From Antitrichia curtipendula (Eukaryota; Streptophyta; Bryopsida; Hypnales; Leucodontaceae), in assembly GCA_951230915.1 (NCBI GenBank), contig OX579635.1, positions 41,540,001 through 41,604,000 on the forward strand: DNA of 64,000 bases, in the 5' to 3' direction. Positions 58,808 to 64,000 of the stretch are shown piece after piece. The translations under genes were made by a program, and so were the position numbers. Every line of letters starts with the position of its first letter. Position 1 is the stretch's first letter. The notes under the pieces were generated by a model. That model saw only the letters and a list, made by a program, of their open reading frames with translations. It did not search any database and was not told the origin of the DNA.

Positions 58808-58850
58808 TTTACGTCGGGCAATGCCCTCCTCCTCGGGCATTGCCCTATAC
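58808..58850. repeat. Compact hairpin element of the GGGCAATGCCC type
   Basis: TTTACGTCGGGCAATGCC, then CTCCTCCTCGGGCATTGCCC and TATAC, is the reverse complement of the outer parts of the composite element at 15.60-15.73 kb, without that copy's internal hairpin. It shows the minimal form of the family. Confidence 0.65.
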
Positions 58851-58859
58851 TAAATAAAT

Positions 58860-60230
58860 TTCACTATGGCCAAGTGACGTATGGCCAATCTCTGTTGATC
58901 CCGGCTTGCCTAAGGTACCTACACCTCAAATCGCACAAACAAGGAATTCAACATGGTTCCTATTATTATATTGGAAAACTTTATGTGGGGTCCTCTTGGT
59001 AGTCAAAAGAGGATTCTAGATTCTCTTAGAATGCACTTTTTGGACACCTTATGATTTTATGAATCAACTATGAACTTTCAAAGTGCTGAAAATAGGTTTT
59101 TGTAAAAGTAATCATAGACTCTCATGAATAGTGGGAGTACATTTTAGGCAAGAATTTGTAGTGTGCAATTTTAGGAAGCGTGCGCTTTTAGGTGTAGTTA
59201 CCTTAATACATCCCCACTTCCTAATTGAAACTAAAATTTCAACAATTAGCCTTTAAAAATTCCCTTGACCCTTGTAAAGTTGTTTATATATTAGATAGTT
59301 GATGAGACGCGCTAGCGGGAAGTAGGGTATCACACACAACCGGTTGTACATTTTTCAATCATGACCTTTGATCTTCATGATCCAAGGGTATAGGAAGCAA
59401 GCTGAAAGGAAAGAAGGCTATGAGCTGCAACTTGAAATGGCAATGATGAAGGATTGCCAATGGGATGGTGCCATGTTAGCGTTGAAAGGTCAACAAATAG
59501 TTATGAAACTTTGCTAAAAAGACCATGGTGTAGGCCAGTGGTGGCCAAGAACCGCTTTGTCATATCCTATACATGAAGAACGATTTAGTAAAACAAGTCC
59601 TGTACATAAGTAAAGGTCTTCATTTGCAAGTTCCAAGCAACACTTCCAAGAAATAGTAAGACTTCAAAATGAGGTTTAAAGAAGATGGTCGATTGAAGAA
59701 ATCATCATTAGAATGACAATTTACAACTTCAACATTGTCACACATGAAGGAGGGGCTCAACACTTAGCTCTAGGTTTACATATCATGGTTGTTTAGTATA
59801 AACTAAATTAATGATCATGACAGTATGTAACTATATCACACTTCATATACTAAACCACAGTTGAAGAGTTATAAGGCTAAATGCGGGTCACATACAGGGA
59901 CCCCAAGGGTCTTTCAAGGATTAAAATTACCATATATTTGGTAGGTACTAGACAAACCAAACTTTTCAAAATTCGAAAAAACAAAATAGTTGGATATATA
60001 CTTAAGGTAGAATCTAACCTCTAAGAGAGTGAAGCATACTGAATTTTAGGATAAATAAAGGTAGAAACTTGTTGTCTTGGACTAGAGGCGAGTTCAAAGC
60101 TCAAATTTACCATCCTGCTCTTGAATATCTTAGGATCCCCAATACATGGTTTTTGCATTTGAGATTAGACATTTTTGAATAGATTCATGATCAGCAAATG
60201 GAATGCAACCAAGCATTGTATACAAAGTAA
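58860..60230. other. Gene-free stretch
   Basis: No coding region, tandem array or clear transposon end was recognised here. Confidence 0.3.
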
Positions 60231-60234
60231 AATA

Positions 60235-60860
60235 TCATATTCTCGTTTACATTTCAAGCTTTGATTCATTCTATTTGGACTAGAGATGAGAAAGTTATAG
60301 ACATTCTTGTTTTTCGAGCAATTTAAGCATCTTCTTCAAAAAATAACTTCAAAAAAAATTGTTTGACATGGTTAATTATGCTTGCTAGATCAATCTCACC
60401 ATTGGGATTATTGCGTTTGAGTTCCATCTTAGAGGTATTATCAATTAAGTCTTTCTTTCAATCTTAGAATTACTTCTACTGGAAAAAAATTCGAAGAATG
60501 AAAATCAAGTGTATTTTCAAGAATTGTTTTTACTAGACTTTAAACTCAATTGTTCAACATAATAAATTTTTATTTTAAAATGTGTGGTGTAAAAAACCTC
60601 TACAAATGGCGGTCAAAGTCATTTGAAATTGCACACCATAATTCAAAAAAGCTTATTTTTCCAACTTTGAATGCTAATATCTTCCAATTTGTACGGACAA
60701 ACTTCATGAAATTTTTACCACATGATTTAAGACAATTCAAGTACAAGATCCTATAGTTATATTTTTAGAAAGTTATGTTTTTTGTTTTCTTGGATAAATG
60801 CAACAAAAATGGCAGTTTTGGATGTTTTTGGACAAAAAAATGGCGTTGGAATTTTAGGGG
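60235..60860. mobile_element. Right part of a TTAA-type element (left end not found)
   Basis: The right end GGCGTTGGAATTTTAGGGG precedes TTAA (60,861-60,864). The interior is homologous to the 41.2-42.1 kb copy: TTCAAGCTTTGATTCATT, GAGAAAGTTATAGACATTCT, then AATATCTTCCAATTTGTACGG and ACAAGATCCTATAGTTA. The start coordinate given is where the homology becomes visible; the true left terminus could not be identified. Confidence 0.55.
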
Positions 60861-60864
60861 TTAA

Positions 60865-61335
60865 ATGAAGTCATCTAGTATTTGTTCTTGTGGTAAATGT
60901 ACACGTCATTGTCGATATGAACTTTTGCAACCACAACCTACATTAGGTGCAATTTCACACAAGTTTGACTCTATTCTTGTAATAGTTGACTACTTGACCA
61001 AAATGTTTTATTTTATACCTTATAAAAAATCAATTATTAGTGAAGGAACAACTATATTTTTTATTGCCAACATTTACCATCTCCATGATTTTTCTAATGA
61101 TATTGTCTTTAATCTAGGCTCAAAATTTATTTTGAAATTTTGAAAAAGATTTTTGAAGTTTTTTATAATCAAAAGTAGCCTTTCTTCAAATGATTTTCCT
61201 ATATAAAACCATTAGACCAATGGTCAAACTGAACATGTGAATCAAGAGTCATTGCAAGAAACACCGATCCTATTCTTTGTCAAAATTGGAGTGATGTTGT
61301 TATCATTGGCTATACCATTTAAAGCACAAGTCCAA
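60865..61335 (+). pseudogene. Ty3/gypsy retrotransposon integrase remnant
   Basis: It reads ISHKFDSILVIVDYLTKMFY and FIPYKKSIISEGTTIFF, then DFSNDIVFNLGSKFILKF, matching the integrase core (FDSIxVVVDRLTKMxHFIP.. and DDIVSDRGxxFxSxFW, with the DRG aspartate replaced in this copy). After frame changes it reads TNGQTEHVNQESLQ, the conserved DGQTERVNQ-type motif. A cysteine-containing piece before it may be the end of the HHCC zinc-binding region. Several stops make it inactive. Confidence 0.75.
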
Positions 61336-61347
61336 CGATCATGAATC

Positions 61348-61695
61348 CGAGGGGGATGTCCTGCATGGTCTAGCAACCATTATGGCCTTATCACAAACCC
61401 TACATCCAGCGCTCCTTTGGAATTGTTATTTGTGAATTCTTCCAAGAACACCTAAGTTTGGGATTGAGGATCTTCAAAGCATCAGGCCTTGAGGGCAACA
61501 ATCTCTCAGTATGCAAGATTTCCTCCTCCAAATCCTCTTCACAGAAAAAATAATCTTTTTGCCTCCGTAACACCTCAATGCATAACATTCAAGAGCCTTC
61601 AGAGAGACTGCCTTTGCCTCTCTGAAGTCTTCATCCACGAAATGCATCCACATATTATTAATGTAAGCTTCAGGACCGAGACAATGCCTGTACAT
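61348..61695 (-). pseudogene. Unidentified gene fragment (copy B, longer)
   Basis: The first 230 bp match 9,589-9,808. On the minus strand two overlapping frames read RHCLGPEAYINNMWMHFVDE then DFREAKAVSLKALECYALRC, and CEEDLEEEILHTERLLPSRP then DALKILNPKL. The pieces look like one exon broken by a frameshift. The parent gene was not recognised. Confidence 0.45.
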
Positions 61696-61866
61696 TTATG
61701 GTGCGATCAATTTTTTGGGCTAATTCTAGGACAAAATATACAAACAAATAACTATAAAGATAGATGGTCTGTCAAAACCCAAAGAGTTCATTGAGTATTC
61801 TACCAAAGAAATCTAACCATTTGACATCAATAATTTACTTTGATTGTCTTTGTAGGAAAGAGAATC

Positions 61867-62443
61867 TCTTTATGTACACTTGGGGTGGTAGGAGATAGAA
61901 CAATCCATGTGGGATATGTAATTTAGAGTTTGTAATTTCTCAACCGCTCATAATTAAGTCTAAAGTAGGAATTGTGTTAAAATTATAATTTCAGACCTCA
62001 TTTAGGCATAGTGGAATACCTTTTTTCAAAAAAAATTTAACTAAAAAAAGTTGGGAAATCAAGCTAAGTTTCATCTCCAAAAATCCGTTTTAGATTTAAA
62101 TCTTCCACTCAAAAGTTATGGACAAATTTCAGAGAGGATGTATGAAAATGTAAAAAAAAATCCTTTCAAACCCCTCTATGAAATTTGTCTATAACTTTTG
62201 ATTGGAAGATTAAAATATCAAACGGATTTTTGGAGATGAAATTTAACTTTATTCTCCAACTTATTTTAGTTCAAAATATTTTGAAAAAAGTTATTTTACT
62301 ATGCCTAAATGAGGTCTGAAATTATAGTTTTAACACAATTCCTACTTTAGACTTAACTATGAGCGGTTGAGAAATTACAAACTCTAAATTACTTATCCTA
62401 CATGGGTTGTTCTACCTCCTACCACCCCATATGTACATAAAGA
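61867..62443. mobile_element. 577-bp foldback element (near-complete palindrome)
   Basis: The ends TCTTTATGTACA and TGTACATAAAGA are inverted. The inverted match continues almost to the centre near 62,150: GGGGTGGTAGGAG with CTCCTACC-type sequence, TTCTCAACCGCTCATAATTA with TAACTATGAGCGGTTGAGAA, and CCTCATTTAGGCATAGT with ACTATGCCTAAATGAGG. It encodes nothing. Transcription would give one long hairpin RNA. No certain target duplication was found. Confidence 0.8.
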
Positions 62444-62829
62444 ATTGTCTTCTAATTCCAATTTACAAAATATGAATGATTACAAAGCAATGTGCGGGAA
62501 TTCAAACATTGAATTAATTGACCTCAATGAATTGATTGGTTTAAAGCCATTTTCATCTTTATTGCTTGAATTGGGTGTGTTCAATTTCCCAGTTACCTGA
62601 TTGTGCAGTCATGACCTTGGCACTGAGCAGAAGTCTGACATTATTGACGCGTGGCTTATTAGCTAATGTTGGGTGTGGAATATTCCACACCATTTCATCC
62701 TTTGGATGGAATGATGTGGAATATACCACATCATTCCGTCAGAGGCAAGGCAGCTCCTCTCACAGCTCATGTATGTTATGTGGCGAGTTTCCCGACTTCC
62801 TTTAGTCAACTCTTGGGGTGCATTGACAG

Positions 62830-63146
62830 GTTTACCCACAGAACGAAGAGCTTCAAGGGCCCTACAAGAAAGCCTTCAGCACTCTCTGGTGCCTCCTTGA
62901 AGACTCTGGCTGGCTTCTCAAGCAACCTAGAGCCGAGATTCCTGAGGTACGGCTCCTGCTTTCTGGTGCCATTTTTAATGCAGGCTTGATTTAGGTCATG
63001 GCGGATAATGTATTGTATCGCCGTAGGAACAAAGATGACGCAACAAACCTGATTTTGACGTTGTGGGTCATCCGTGGCAGGTGGATGACGAACCAGGCGA
63101 ACTAGAACTGGAAATCAGATTCAGTTCAAGGAGGGAGGTCAAATAG
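62830..63146 (+). pseudogene. Exon 3-4 copy of the plastid-protein gene
   Basis: Exon 3 copy 62,830-62,946 keeps its frame and splice sites (CAG|G..GAG|GTACGG) with one visible replacement, Gly to Arg in QPRAEIPE. The exon 4 copy starts at 63,081. It has Pro to Leu in GELELEIRFS, and the stop TGA is now TCA (63,126-63,128), extending the frame to a TAG at 63,144-63,146. Exons 1 and 2 are absent upstream, so it is a truncated copy. Confidence 0.8.
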
Positions 63147-63406
63147 GCAGTGTAGGTTTACAGAATAGCCAACAGCCAAGTCTGGTTCCATGGAATTGCT
63201 GGGTATAATTGAGCTCATGTATTCTTGGATTTATGGAATGTAGAGTGTGAATTTTGTGTTTATCGCTAAGTGAGTGTTCAGCAGATGGATTGTGAGACAA
63301 ATTTTACTATACCTATATTTAGAAATTTGGTATTAAATAGTTTTCTAAAATTGGGAAGAAACAGTTTTAATGGCTCTTCTGAGAGATGCCAGGTATCTTC
63401 CCCATT

Positions 63407-63450
63407 GGTTCCTTCGTGTAGTGGTTATGACGTTCGCTTAACTTGCGGGG
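63407..63450 (+). pseudogene. 5' half of a tRNA-Val-like gene (copy B)
   Basis: GGTTCCTTCGTGTAGTGGTTA is followed by an anticodon arm TTCGC-TTAACTT-GCGGG. The loop triplet AAC would read valine. The 3' half is replaced by ACTATTAAGTTACGAGG as in copy A. Confidence 0.6.
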
Positions 63451-64000
63451 ACTATTAAGTTACGAGGAAGCTGGATTTTCAATAACTTTCACACTGCCGT
63501 AGTGTGATAGGTTGCGTTCTTAGTACAAATAGAAAGCTTTATGCACAAAGGATTCTATATTATGAAACATGCACAAATAGAAAGTTGTATAGACGGATTG
63601 CATGAATAGAAAGCTTTGTACGCGAAGGAGTTCAAGGGCTTTGTTTCATGGCTTTTGGACATGTGATGTGAAAGTTATGATGTTTTTTAAATAAAATATA
63701 ATTTAATTCTATTTTCGAATCCATAAAAACTGTTAATCCCAATAACTTTTACACGGTAATTCATAACAAAACACAATATTAGTGAATTTTCAAACTCATG
63801 AGATATAAAATGAATACAAAAAGTAGAAATTGTTGTGGCACTTCATTATTATGTATTTGGAAATTTAAAAATATTTTTAGCCTTTTTTTATAATCTAATC
63901 GAACCTATTAGTGGAAAAAACTTTTGATTTAAGTAATTTTTTTTTCAAGATTTTTTAGTAAGTATAATGAGATTTCATACTTAGAATTTTAAGGTAAGAT

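Larger units (their letters stand above)
62781..64000 (+). repeat. Segmental duplication, copy B (continues past the window)
   Basis: Matches 9,819-11,041 throughout. It includes copies of exons 3 and 4 of the plastid-protein gene, the tRNA-Val half and the AT-rich tail, and is still aligned at the last base. Confidence 0.9.

Overview
The window is nuclear DNA of a land plant or close streptophyte. It is AT-rich, gene-poor and crowded with decayed transposons. The best taxonomic clue is a disease-resistance-type gene on the minus strand (about 26.1-38.3 kb) with a protein kinase-like domain, an NB-ARC ATPase and leucine-rich repeats in that order. This kinase-NB-LRR architecture is best known from mosses, so a bryophyte is my inference; other early-diverging streptophytes are not excluded. 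Introns of ordinary GT-AG type and a plastid-targeted protein support a plant nucleus.

Layout. 0.1-2.6 kb: a TTAA-flanked transposon with a nested hAT-type MITE, then a dispersed repeat. 3.0-3.5 kb: a probable two-exon gene for an 85-residue basic protein. 7.0-7.3 kb: a MITE with perfect 28-bp inverted ends. 8.5-10.2 kb: a four-exon gene for a plastid-targeted protein of about 199 residues, followed by half a tRNA-Val. 11.2-12.8 kb: a minisatellite of about 107 bp period. 13.1-17.5 kb: a broken hAT (BED/DUF659) transposase interrupted by a palindromic element. 22.9-24.8 kb: a TA-flanked Tc1/mariner element with long inverted arms and a decayed transposase. 25.3-38.3 kb: the kinase-NB-LRR gene, whose LRR exon holds 30 nearly identical 97-residue units (about 120 LRRs). 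40.6-42.1 kb and 50.1-51.9 kb: four more TTAA-flanked elements. 42.2-48.2 kb: dispersed gene-fragment repeats. 53.6-56.8 kb: a multi-exon Crypton-like tyrosine recombinase gene. 57.7-58.9 kb: a direct repeat and a small hairpin element. 60.2-61.3 kb: a TTAA element end abutting a Ty3/gypsy integrase remnant. 61.3-64.0 kb: a diverged duplicate of 9.6-11.0 kb carrying the last two exons of the plastid gene, split by a 577-bp foldback element.

Function and state. Only the plastid protein gene and the small basic protein gene look intact. The NLR keeps all NB-ARC signature motifs but carries two in-frame stops and two one-base deletions. The deletions lie 2,036 bp apart, which is seven 291-bp units minus one base, so one frameshift was copied by array duplication. 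The transposon set (TTAA elements, Tc1/mariner, Crypton-like recombinase) is unusual for a plant, and several insertions can be ordered by nesting. The TTAA elements are the best candidate for an undescribed family, because a related empty site for one of them lies in the same window.
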